DNA from: Bacteroidetes bacterium UBA2234
GTDB lineage: Bacteria; Bacteroidota; Bacteroidia; NS11-12g; UBA955
DNA length: 12,383 bases
NCBI GenBank assembly: GCA_002347985.1
Contig: DDYM01000014.1
Span: 1-12,383 of the forward strand
Direction of reading: 5' to 3'
Positions 6,839 through 12,383 of the stretch are shown here, in pieces. Numbering within the stretch: position 1 is the first letter of the stretch; the number at the start of each line of letters is the position of its first letter. The notes under the pieces were generated by a model. That model was not told the origin of the DNA and made no database searches. It saw only the letters and a program-made list of their open reading frames with translations. The translations under genes and the position numbers were made by a program.

Positions 6839-6846
6839 TACCTTTG
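6839..6846 (+). promoter_or_regulatory. Bacteroidota -7 promoter element before the export operon
   Basis: TACCTTTG is a full match to the Bacteroidota -7 consensus TAnnTTTG. It ends 6 nt before the adaptor ATG at 6853, so transcription would start at or almost at the start codon, giving a leaderless or near-leaderless mRNA. No TTG lies at the usual -33 distance. A palindrome at 6803-6816 occupies that neighbourhood, which would fit activator dependence. Confidence 0.55.
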
Positions 6847-6852
6847 TATTCA

Positions 6853-7929
6853 ATGAAATACTCTTTCATCATAGTAGCGATTGCCATGTCGTTGTTTTCG
6901 GGGTGTGGAAGCAAGGAAAAAACGATTCACCCTGTCATCAAACCCATCACCGAATCTGTGTATGCCAGTGCCACAATTCAGGCCGCGGACCAATACACCC
7001 TCTACCCTGCTATTTCAGGTAAAATCTTGGGATTTGATGTGAGCGAGGGCGATCTTATTTCTGCCGGAGGATTTATCGCTCATTTAGAAAATACAACGGC
7101 GAGTAACACGGTGAATACCGCCCAATCTGCGGTGGCTTTGTCGAAAGAATCTGCCATTCAAATTCAGGAAATTGAAGCGCAACTCAAATCAGCCAAAGAA
7201 CAGGCAAAATTGGATTCGGTCAATTACCAACGTCAGCAAAATTTGTGGTCGAAAGAAATTGGCAGCCTCGCCCAACTCGAAACCAGACGATTGTCGGCTT
7301 TGGCGAGCAAAAACGCCGTTGTTGCGTTAAATGCAAAACTGATTCAAGCAAAAAATCAATTGCGTTTTAACCAAAACCAAGCCCAAGCCAATGCAAACAT
7401 CGCGGCAAAAACATTGGGGGATTACGCAGTAAAATCCGACATCGGTGGGGAGGTTTTTCAGTTATTGGCAAAAAAAGGAGAATGGATTTCACCGCAAAAA
7501 CCCTTGGCAATTATTGGGAACAGCAAGGATTATTTGGTGGTAATGGAGGTGGATGAAATGGACATTGTAAAAATCAAAATTGGTCAAGAGGTGTTGATTT
7601 CTTTGGATGCGTACGATAAATCTTTCGAAGGACATGTATCGCGGATCACGCCCATCATGAATCCCAAAACCCAATCTTTTCAGGTAGAAGCCGTTTTTAA
7701 CGAGAAGCCAGAAACACTGTATCCTGGACTCAGCGCCGAAGTAAATATCGTAATTGCGCAAAAACCCAAAGCGCTGTTGATACCGGTGGGTAGCATCGAC
7801 AAAACAAACAAGGTAAAAACCACAGAGGGTGAGGTTACCGTAAAAACGGGATTAAAGAATTTAGAATTTGTAGAGGTACTCGACGGCTTAACGGAAAAAT
7901 CCGAGATTTTGATTCCCGCTGGCAAATAA
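6853..7929 (+). CDS. HlyD/MacA-type periplasmic adaptor lipoprotein
   Basis: This 358-residue protein starts at the ATG at 6853; a TTG three codons upstream lies within the promoter box and is rejected. The signal ends in LFSGC, with Cys18 the lipidated residue. In order it has the first half of a lipoyl-like domain (about 53-80, AISGKILGFDVSEGD), a long Gln/Ala/Lys-rich coiled-coil hairpin (about 85-195), the second lipoyl half (SDIGGEVFQLLAKKGEW), a beta-barrel domain (VMEVDEMDIVKIKIGQEV) and a membrane-proximal domain to the end. This is the layout of membrane-fusion proteins that link an inner-membrane pump to an outer-membrane channel. The permease ATG follows its stop after 3 nt, so it belongs to the same transcript. 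The channel (TolC-like) gene is not in the window. The substrate is unknown. Confidence 0.9.
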   Translation: MKYSFIIVAIAMSLFSGCGSKEKTIHPVIKPITESVYASATIQAADQYTLYPAISGKILGFDVSEGDLISAGGFIAHLENTTASNTVNTAQSAVALSKESAIQIQEIEAQLKSAKEQAKLDSVNYQRQQNLWSKEIGSLAQLETRRLSALASKNAVVALNAKLIQAKNQLRFNQNQAQANANIAAKTLGDYAVKSDIGGEVFQLLAKKGEWISPQKPLAIIGNSKDYLVVMEVDEMDIVKIKIGQEVLISLDAYDKSFEGHVSRITPIMNPKTQSFQVEAVFNEKPETLYPGLSAEVNIVIAQKPKALLIPVGSIDKTNKVKTTEGEVTVKTGLKNLEFVEVLDGLTEKSEILIPAGK

Positions 7930-7932
7930 CTC

Positions 7933-9192
7933 ATGAGCAACCGAGTACTGTTTCAAATCGCCAAGACCCACTTGCTTACACGCAAAAAGCAGAGTGCCAT
8001 CGCCAGTCTTGGAGTGACATTTGGCATTGGTACTTTTATCATTTTGGTGAGTTTCATGACAGGTTTAAATGGTCTTCTGGACGGTTTGATATTAAATCGC
8101 ACACCCCATGTAAGAATTTACAACGAGGTTAAACCAAGCCCCGTTCAACCCATCGAGAAATCAGAAAGATACAAAGGGCAAGTGCACATGATTCATTCGA
8201 TCAAGCCCAAACAGGAATTGAGCAGCGTTCGAAATAGCCTACCTATGATGTCGGTCCTGAAGAAAAACCCCCTCATCAAAGGTGTCACACCCCAAGTCAG
8301 TGCACGCATTTTTTATCAATCAGGATCGGTCCTGTTAAATGGAAATGCCATTGGCATCGATGTGTTGGAAGAGGACAGATTATTTAACTTCAAGCAGTAT
8401 ATCGTAGGGGCGAAACCCGCGGATTTGGCCAACAACGAAAACGGCATCATACTGGGTATCGGAGTGGCAAAAAAACTCAGTTTAAACATTGGAGATCGCG
8501 TTCAAATGCTGAGCAGTACGGGTTCTACTTTTCGGTTAAAAATTGTAGGGTTCTTCCAAAGCGGTTTGGCGGATTTAGACAAGTTGCAGAGCTACGTAAA
8601 TGTAAAAATGGCGCAACGCATTGCTGGACAAGGCAATAACTTCGTCACCGACATCAGTGTAAAGTTGTACGACATCGAAAAGGCCAAATACATGTCGGAC
8701 CAAATCGCCAATACCTACGGCGTAAACGCAATCGACATCAAAACGGCGAATGCGCAATTTGAAACGGGCACGAGCATCAGAAACATCATCACTTACGCGG
8801 TGAGTATCACTTTGCTCATTGTGGCTGGATTTGGGATTTACAATATCCTAAACATGGTGATTTATGAAAAGATGAACGACATCGCCATATTGAAGGCCAC
8901 GGGTTTTTCAGGTTCTGATGTAAAGAAGATTTTTATTTATCAAGCGATGTTTATTGGCATTGTGGGCGGATTGATGGGTCTGATATTGGGCGGTGTGATG
9001 AGTTATGCGATAAGCAAAGCTCCATTTGAAACAGAGGCCATCCCCACGGTAAAAACCTTCCCCGTAAATTTCAATGCTTTGTTTTATTTGATCGGTTCTG
9101 TTTTTGCTTTAATCACCACCTTCTTTGCAGGCTATTTGCCCGCGAAAAAAGCGAGTAAAATCGACCCGGTGGATATCATTCGAGGTCAGTAG
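7933..9192 (+). CDS. MacB/LolC-type ABC transporter permease
   Basis: A 419-residue FtsX/MacB-type permease with four membrane segments: one near residues 22-46 and three in the C-terminal third (about 286-312, 336-362 and 380-408). A large periplasmic domain of roughly 235 residues separates the first helix from the rest and fits the MacB periplasmic core domain. Typical features are an N-terminal amphipathic stretch (FQIAKTHLLTRKKQS), the cytoplasmic loop YEKMNDIAILKATGFSGSDV between helices 2 and 3 that contacts the ATPase, and the closing AKKASKIDPVDIIRGQ. These permeases move lipoproteins, peptides or small molecules from the periplasm or outer leaflet by mechanotransmission, without transport through the inner membrane. 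It lies between adaptor and ATPase. Pairing with an adaptor argues for a MacB-type exporter over LolCDE, which has none. Confidence 0.9.
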   Translation: MSNRVLFQIAKTHLLTRKKQSAIASLGVTFGIGTFIILVSFMTGLNGLLDGLILNRTPHVRIYNEVKPSPVQPIEKSERYKGQVHMIHSIKPKQELSSVRNSLPMMSVLKKNPLIKGVTPQVSARIFYQSGSVLLNGNAIGIDVLEEDRLFNFKQYIVGAKPADLANNENGIILGIGVAKKLSLNIGDRVQMLSSTGSTFRLKIVGFFQSGLADLDKLQSYVNVKMAQRIAGQGNNFVTDISVKLYDIEKAKYMSDQIANTYGVNAIDIKTANAQFETGTSIRNIITYAVSITLLIVAGFGIYNILNMVIYEKMNDIAILKATGFSGSDVKKIFIYQAMFIGIVGGLMGLILGGVMSYAISKAPFETEAIPTVKTFPVNFNALFYLIGSVFALITTFFAGYLPAKKASKIDPVDIIRGQ

Positions 9193-9222
9193 GAATCTAG
9201 TATCACTCAACAAATTACAACC

Positions 9223-9927
9223 ATGGCAATCAACCAAAGCACTTCCTCCAATGAAAATCACATTCTGCGCACGGTAGATGTGAGGAAATCGTTTGTTGAC
9301 CCTGTAGAAGTTGAGATCTTGAAGAGCATCAATATATGTGTGAACAAGGGAGAGTTTGTATCGATCATGGGGAAGTCGGGTTGCGGCAAAAGTACTTTGC
9401 TGTACATTTTGAGTACGATGGATACCAATTACAAAGGTCAATTGTATTTGGGCGATCGATTGCTTACGGGCTTGAGCGGCAACGAATTGGCGGTGGTAAG
9501 AAATGAATTTATTGGCTTTGTATTTCAATTTCATTATTTGCTACCTGAATTCACGGTACTACAAAATGTGATGATGCCGGGATTGAAGTTGGCAAAAAAA
9601 TCGGCCGAGGAAGTGGAGTTTGATGCGATGAACAAATTGAAATTGTTGGGGGTTGACGACCAAGCGAGCAAAAAGGCGACACAGATTTCGGGGGGACAAA
9701 AGCAGCGCGTTGCCATTGCCAGGGCCTTGATCAACGAACCCAAAATCATTATGGGCGATGAACCTACGGGTAATTTGGATAGTAGAAATGCTGGGGTTGT
9801 ATTTGACATCTTCAAAGAACTGAGCAGCGAATTGGGCACGAGTTTATTGGTAGTCACACACGATGGGGATTTCGCAAAGCGCACAGACCGTATCATCGAA
9901 ATGGCGGATGGCAGGGTAATTTCCTGA
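9223..9927 (+). CDS. ABC transporter ATP-binding protein (LolD/MacB type)
   Basis: A complete 234-residue nucleotide-binding subunit. Walker A is GKSGCGKST (50-58), the Q-loop glutamine is about residue 102 (FVFQFHYLLPEF), the signature is ISGGQKQR (155-162), Walker B is IIMGDEP with catalytic Glu180, the D-loop is NLDS and the H-loop is THD (His213). The LLPEFTVLQNVMMP segment and the short length are typical of the LolD/MacB/FtsE group that partners FtsX-like permeases. It begins 30 nt after the permease stop and should be the last gene of the operon, with a likely terminator 12 nt behind it. It supplies ATP hydrolysis for the adjacent permease at the inner face of the cytoplasmic membrane. 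The start ATG at 9223 gives a slightly long polar N-terminus (about 12 residues before the first strand), which is acceptable. Confidence 0.93.
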   Translation: MAINQSTSSNENHILRTVDVRKSFVDPVEVEILKSINICVNKGEFVSIMGKSGCGKSTLLYILSTMDTNYKGQLYLGDRLLTGLSGNELAVVRNEFIGFVFQFHYLLPEFTVLQNVMMPGLKLAKKSAEEVEFDAMNKLKLLGVDDQASKKATQISGGQKQRVAIARALINEPKIIMGDEPTGNLDSRNAGVVFDIFKELSSELGTSLLVVTHDGDFAKRTDRIIEMADGRVIS

Positions 9928-9939
9928 TATACTGGATTC

Positions 9940-9960
9940 AAAAATCACCAAAGGATTTTT
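9940..9960 (+). terminator. Likely terminator of the export operon
   Basis: AAAAATC and GATTTTT form a 7-bp stem around a 7-base loop, 12 nt after the ATPase stop. CC and GG inside the loop may add two pairs with a bulge. The 3' arm supplies a run of five T. The stem is AT-rich, so its strength is moderate. Confidence 0.5.
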
Positions 9961-9992
9961 CGATTTGCCCCAAAAGAAATCAGTTTTTTTGC

Positions 9993-10000
9993 TATATTTG
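9993..10000 (+). promoter_or_regulatory. Bacteroidota -7 promoter element of tRNA-Cys
   Basis: TATATTTG is a perfect match to TAnnTTTG, 13 nt before the first base of the tRNA. A TTTG at 9964-9967 is the nearest -33-like element; the 25-nt gap is slightly long. A run of seven T lies between the two. Confidence 0.6.
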
Positions 10001-10013
10001 CACTCCCTTAAAA

Positions 10014-10084
10014 GGTCGGATGGCCGAGCGGCTAGGCACGGGTCTGCAAAACCCTTTACAGCGGTTCGAATCCGCTTCCGACCT
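10014..10084 (+). tRNA. tRNA-Cys (anticodon GCA)
   Basis: The 71-base sequence folds as a full cloverleaf. The acceptor stem GGTCGGA/TCCGACC has 7 pairs and U73 is the discriminator, the identity base of cysteine tRNAs. The D stem is GCC/GGC. The anticodon loop is CTGCAAA with GCA at positions 34-36, and the T arm is AGCGG-TTCGAAT-CCGCT. The anticodon stem has one mismatch at its base (C27 against U43). The short D stem with a 13-22 mismatch resembles bacterial tRNA-Cys generally. The CCA end is not encoded, so it must be added after transcription. Confidence 0.96.
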
Positions 10085-10090
10085 CTTCAA

Positions 10091-10115
10091 CCAAACGCTC
10101 CTTCGGAGCGTTTGG
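10091..10115 (+). terminator. Rho-independent-like terminator after tRNA-Cys
   Basis: A perfect 11-bp inverted repeat, CCAAACGCTCC and GGAGCGTTTGG, encloses the three-base loop TTC and starts 6 nt after the tRNA. Only a short T-rich stretch (CATTTAT) follows. The strong hairpin immediately after the tRNA is best explained as its terminator or 3' processing boundary. Confidence 0.75.
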
Positions 10116-10157
10116 CATTTATACGACATCCGTCATGTTCTAATTACACAGAATCCT

Positions 10158-10165
10158 TAATTTTG
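10158..10165 (+). promoter_or_regulatory. Bacteroidota -7 promoter element before the OsmC gene
   Basis: TAATTTTG is a full match to TAnnTTTG and ends 4 nt before the ATG at 10170. Transcription would then begin at the start codon or within it by one or two bases, implying a leaderless mRNA. No clear -33 TTG is present (TTC at 10138-10140 is the nearest). The true start codon could be further downstream, but no later in-frame ATG keeps the fold. Confidence 0.5.
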
Positions 10166-10169
10166 CAGC

Positions 10170-10589
10170 ATGGCAACGGCTACAACAAAATATCTTGGAA
10201 AACTGCGCTGCAGCAACATTCATTCGCACAGCGGAACAGAAATTCTTACAGACGCACCGCTAGACAATCAAGGCCTGGCTTCTGCATTTTCGCCCACAGA
10301 TTTGTGTGCCCTAAGCTTAACCACTTGCATCATTACCACAATGGCAATCTATGCACAGCTGAAAGAATTTGAGATCATCAACATTGAAGCCGAAACCACA
10401 AAGCATATGATGTCCGACCCTCGTAGAATTGGAAAAATCAGTGCAATCATCAACATCACCTTGCCATCTACCGCCACCGAAAGAATGCAAGAAGGCCTAA
10501 AAAGAGTGGCTCACACTTGTCCCGTTTCAAAAAGTTTGCATCCAGAAATCGAACAGGACGTTCAGATCAACATTCAACTCGCCAGCTAA
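10170..10589 (+). CDS. OsmC/YhfA-family thiol-dependent stress protein
   Basis: A 139-residue protein of the OsmC/Ohr superfamily, most like the YhfA branch. The two redox cysteines are Cys53, in the central-helix motif SPTDLCALSLTTC, and Cys117, in AHTCPVSKSL. In characterised members these reduce organic hydroperoxides, using lipoyl-type or other thiol reductants. N-terminal residues 7-35 form the expected beta strands (KYLGKLRCSNIHSH, TEILTDAP), and LDNQGLASAFSPTDL leads into the catalytic helix. The length is normal. No signal peptide, so it is cytoplasmic. A complete -7 promoter box lies immediately upstream. The next gene, PhnA-like, starts 81 nt downstream on the same strand and may or may not be cotranscribed. 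The peroxidase activity is inferred from the family; YhfA proteins are poorly characterised. Confidence 0.9.
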   Translation: MATATTKYLGKLRCSNIHSHSGTEILTDAPLDNQGLASAFSPTDLCALSLTTCIITTMAIYAQLKEFEIINIEAETTKHMMSDPRRIGKISAIINITLPSTATERMQEGLKRVAHTCPVSKSLHPEIEQDVQINIQLAS

Positions 10590-10670
10590 ACAAATCAGTA
10601 GTTTTCCCATTCATACCAACCAAGAAGAACACCTTCAAACATTCCCCAATACAATCATTTCAAAACAATT

Positions 10671-11009
10671 ATGTCAACCGATCCCCACTGCCCCAACTGC
10701 AATTACGAATACCCATACCCTTCTGGCGATTTGATGATTTGCCCCGAGTGTAACCATGAATGGAACCCTGCGGAATCTGCAGCCGATGCCGATGGCCTTG
10801 TCGTGAAAGATGCACACGGAAATTTGCTTGCCGATGGCGATTCTGTGACCGTAATCAAAGATTTGCCAGTGAAGGGCTTTTCAAAAAGCATCAAAGTGGG
10901 CACCAAAGTAACCAATATTCGTTTGGTTGAAGGCGATCATAATATCGATTGTAAAGTTCCTGGCTTCGGCGGAATGGCTCTCAAAAGCGAATTCGTTAAA
11001 AAGGCCTAA
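10671..11009 (+). CDS. yjdM: PhnA/YjdM-family zinc-ribbon protein
   Basis: A 112-residue protein matching the PhnA/YjdM family in length and layout. The N-terminal zinc ribbon is C7-x2-C10 (HCPNCNYEY) and C24-x2-C27 (ICPECNHEW). A second domain of about residues 42-110 follows, with [26 protein letters not shown] and a conserved C-terminal SEFVKKA. The E. coli gene was named for the phosphonate operon region, but this family is not phosphonoacetate hydrolase and its role is uncertain. No phosphonate genes are in the window. The 81-nt upstream gap contains only a poor promoter match (TAGTTTTC at 10599-10606), so cotranscription with the OsmC gene is possible. The gene converges with the FNR-like regulator gene, 65 nt separating their stops. 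Confidence 0.92.
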   Translation: MSTDPHCPNCNYEYPYPSGDLMICPECNHEWNPAESAADADGLVVKDAHGNLLADGDSVTVIKDLPVKGFSKSIKVGTKVTNIRLVEGDHNIDCKVPGFGGMALKSEFVKKA

Positions 11010-11029
11010 ACCCTATCCTCGCCTTAACA

Positions 11030-11045
11030 AAAAATGTCGATTTTT
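11030..11045. terminator. Weak bidirectional hairpin between convergent genes
   Basis: AAAAAT and ATTTTT form a 6-bp stem around the loop GTCG in the 65-nt gap between the convergent PhnA-like and FNR-like genes. Each strand would carry a short U run at the 3' side. The stem is all A-T and unstable, so its role as a terminator for both genes is plausible but weak. Confidence 0.3.
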
Positions 11046-11074
11046 AGCAATTGATCGTCATCCCTTTGCCTATA

Positions 11075-11785
11075 TCAATCCTCGATATTGGCGATTTTTA
11101 CCAATTCTTTCAAATTGATAATCTCGATGGCTTTGCCTTCTAAATTCACTACGCCTTCGTGTTTCAAATCGCTTAGCAATCGGATTGTGGTTTCCGTGGC
11201 AGTACCAACCAAATTGGCCAATTCCTCTCTGGAAATTTTCAAATCTATCGTTTTGCCATCCGGCTTGAACCCATAAGATTCTTTGATAAATAGCAAAGCC
11301 TCAGCCAAACGTTCGCGCACGGGTTTTTGAGCAAAATGGGTAATGCTCACCTCGGCCTTTCTTAAATCGTCGCTCAACAATTTCATAATTTCGAACGACA
11401 ACTGACCGTCTTTTTTAAGTACCGCCATGAATAAATCCTTGGGGATAAAACAAATGCCAGCCTCTTCCATCACAACCGCTGAAGCACTGTATTTGTCGCC
11501 ACTCAACAAAGCGCGATAGCCCATCAAATCACCGGGTTTTATCAAACGCAAAATTTGTTCCTTGCCGTCATCGCCCGTTTTTACCAACTTGATTTTCCCG
11601 CGATTCACACAAAAAATACCCAACGGACGTGAGTCTTCATGAAAAATCACTTGTCCTTTTTTGTATGGAGTACAGATTTTCTCATCGTTTATTTCCGCCA
11701 TTGTATCATTCTCCACCTTACAGAATACGGAGGTAAAACGCTTCTTACAATTGGCACAATCTACAGGTTCGTGAGTAAAAGACAT
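11075..11785 (-). CDS. FNR-like Crp/Fnr-family regulator with four candidate Fe-S cysteines
   Basis: A 236-residue protein starting at the ATG at 11785. The same frame extends to 11896 but crosses the end of the preceding gene and gives non-family residues, so the shorter start is used. N-terminal Cys10-x2-Cys13 and Cys22 precede a cyclic-nucleotide-binding-type beta-roll (about 35-125). Cys112 lies in GICFIP, which aligns with E. coli FNR Cys122 (CEIP). These four match the FNR iron-sulfur ligand set in order, although the second N-terminal spacing is eight residues instead of five. The C-terminal winged helix has ISREELANLVGTATETTIRLLSDLK. The FNR DNA-contact Glu209 and Arg213 are retained, while Ser212 is replaced by Ile. 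It is probably an oxygen- or redox-sensing regulator. It follows the TauE/SafE-like gene by 70 nt and has its own promoter box. Confidence 0.88.
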   Translation of the reverse strand: MSFTHEPVDCANCKKRFTSVFCKVENDTMAEINDEKICTPYKKGQVIFHEDSRPLGIFCVNRGKIKLVKTGDDGKEQILRLIKPGDLMGYRALLSGDKYSASAVVMEEAGICFIPKDLFMAVLKKDGQLSFEIMKLLSDDLRKAEVSITHFAQKPVRERLAEALLFIKESYGFKPDGKTIDLKISREELANLVGTATETTIRLLSDLKHEGVVNLEGKAIEIINLKELVKIANIED

Positions 11786-11809
11786 TTCTTTGGCGATTAA
11801 TTCATCAAC

Positions 11810-11817
11810 CAAATCTA
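11810..11817 (-). promoter_or_regulatory. Bacteroidota -7 promoter element of the FNR-like gene
   Basis: On the minus strand the sequence reads TAGATTTG, a full match to TAnnTTTG, 24 nt before the ATG at 11785. That predicts a leader of about 18-20 nt. It suggests the regulator can be transcribed separately from the upstream membrane-protein gene. No TTG stands at the usual -33 distance. An imperfect palindrome (GATgAATTaATC) lies between box and ATG; I do not assign it a function. Confidence 0.5.
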
Positions 11818-11855
11818 AGTAAAATTGAGCACTAAATGGAAAATTCCTTTTCCAA

Positions 11856-12383
11856 CTATTTTTCACAGCAACTGCGATGTTTGAGGTGAATCGCATCCAT
11901 CTTGGGCGAGAGATAAGGAATTCCCAAATTCATTCCTCTCAACAAAAACACCATACCCATCACAAGTAACCATATGGGCAGCAAGTTTTTACGATATCGT
12001 TTGAGCCGCGATTTTATATAGTCCGAGAAGGTCCCAACAATCAATAAAGCCGGCATCGTTGCCAAGCCAAATCCCGCCATAAATATTGGAGCGCCCAGAG
12101 TACTTTTTTGCGCCATCGATGCCAACAAGGCCGCATAAACCAAACCACAAGGCAACAAACCGTTTAAAACGCCAGCAACAAAACGCCAACCCAGGCCAGA
12201 TCGGGAATACACTTTGCCAAATTGACGCATCAACGACGAATTTCCTCCGTTGAAAAGACTCAAATGAAACCACCCCCGCCACTCCAATATCGACAATAAA
12301 ACGAAGAGCAATCCGAAGGAAATGCTAATCATTTGCTCCGTAGCACCCAAATCAGAAATGGGCAAAATCCAACCCAGAATCAA
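11856..12383 (-). CDS. TauE/SafE-like (COG2836-type) membrane protein, 5' end outside the window
   Basis: 175 residues of the C-terminal part are present. The frame is open at the right edge (first codon TTG, not a real start) and ends with TAG at 11858-11856. Family members are roughly 230 residues, so about 50-60 N-terminal residues are missing. Visible features are a helix ISFGLLFVLLSILEW, a polar loop, then the motif GVLNGLLPCGLVYAALL that is characteristic of the DsbD_2/TauE-SafE group, and two further helices (FMAGFGLATMPALLIVG and IWLLVMGMVFLLRG). The tail ends HRSCCEK. In Bacteroidota such a gene often follows ccoG and ccoH (fixH) of the cbb3 cytochrome oxidase cluster, where a role in copper or redox delivery is suspected but not settled. 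No sulfite-export function should be assumed from the name. The FNR-like regulator follows it. Confidence 0.82.
   Translation of the reverse strand: MILGWILPISDLGATEQMISISFGLLFVLLSILEWRGWFHLSLFNGGNSSLMRQFGKVYSRSGLGWRFVAGVLNGLLPCGLVYAALLASMAQKSTLGAPIFMAGFGLATMPALLIVGTFSDYIKSRLKRYRKNLLPIWLLVMGMVFLLRGMNLGIPYLSPKMDAIHLKHRSCCEK

Noticed and set aside
7933..9927. Assignment of the permease and ATPase as LolC/E and LolD (lipoprotein release)
   Set aside because: A HlyD-type adaptor directly precedes them and is coupled to the permease by a 3-nt gap. Lol systems have no such adaptor, so a MacAB-like exporter is the better call.
9534..9941. Open frame of 135 codons on the minus strand opposite the ABC ATPase
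   Set aside because: It mirrors the Walker and signature motif region of a textbook ATPase and has no features of its own.
10671..11009. Phosphonoacetate hydrolase function suggested by the name PhnA
   Set aside because: The zinc-ribbon YjdM family is unrelated to the phosphonoacetate hydrolase also called PhnA, and no phosphonate genes are nearby.
11051..11064. TTGATCGTCATCCC, an 8-of-10 match to the FNR consensus
   Set aside because: It lies between the 3' ends of two convergent genes, where it cannot act on a nearby promoter, and it is not a full palindrome. Most likely chance.
11792..11803. Imperfect palindrome GATgAATTaATC before the FNR-like gene as an autoregulatory site
   Set aside because: It has one mismatched pair and lacks the second ATCAA half-site of an FNR box; AT-rich leaders give such repeats by chance.
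11786..11896. N-terminal extension of the FNR-like protein up to 11896
   Set aside because: It overlaps the end of the upstream membrane-protein gene and covers the TAGATTTG promoter box. FNR-type proteins begin close to the first cysteine pair, as from the ATG at 11785.
1..12383. Mobile elements, CRISPR arrays, toxin-antitoxin or phage-defence genes
   Set aside because: I found no transposase, integrase, spaced direct repeats, target-site duplications or defence-domain motifs. The tRNA-Cys has no adjacent integrase or repeated 3' end.

Overview
The window looks like a compact chromosomal segment of a Bacteroidota (Bacteroidetes) bacterium. The evidence is the family content: two DUF5777-type outer-membrane barrels, lipoprotein cytochromes with CxxCH/CxxxxCH motifs, a YceI protein with a signal peptide, a tRNA_anti-like OB-fold protein, and a cysteine-bearing Crp/Fnr regulator beside a TauE/SafE-like protein. 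Good matches to the Bacteroidota -7 promoter element TAnnTTTG also stand before several genes. There are few Shine-Dalgarno sequences. I see no insertion sequence, integrase, phage gene or CRISPR array. No gene-free stretch reaches 300 bases. The genus cannot be determined from this window.

Layout. (1) 1-969, +: the C-terminal part of an unrecognised protein that enters from the left edge. It overlaps tail to tail with the next operon. (2) 954-4966, -: a tightly packed six-gene unit, read right to left. The order is membrane-anchored OB-fold protein, YceI, diheme cytochrome lipoprotein, monoheme cytochrome lipoprotein, DUF5777 barrel 1, DUF5777 barrel 2. Gaps are 24 nt or less and three junctions have overlaps or near-overlaps. 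(3) 5045-6784, +: a divergent, exported YtcJ-type amidohydrolase. (4) 6853-9927, +: a MacA/MacB-like export system (lipoprotein HlyD-type adaptor, FtsX/MacB-type permease, LolD/MacB-type ATPase), then a likely terminator. (5) 10014-10084, +: tRNA-Cys(GCA) with its own promoter box and a strong hairpin behind it. (6) 10170-11009, +: an OsmC-family protein and a PhnA/YjdM zinc-ribbon protein. (7) 11075-12383, -: an FNR-like regulator that keeps four candidate Fe-S cysteines. It lies downstream of a partial TauE/SafE (COG2836-type) membrane protein of the kind commonly found at the end of cbb3 oxidase gene clusters.

How it may fit together. The six-gene unit places an isoprenoid/quinone-binding-type periplasmic protein, two lipid-anchored c-type cytochromes and two outer-membrane barrels under one transcript. 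This is a candidate envelope electron-transfer module with no function I know of. A perfect palindrome resembling an FNR/CRP-family site lies about 41 bases before the predicted transcription start of the export operon, so the FNR-like regulator in the same window could control it. Both ideas are inferences from sequence and context.
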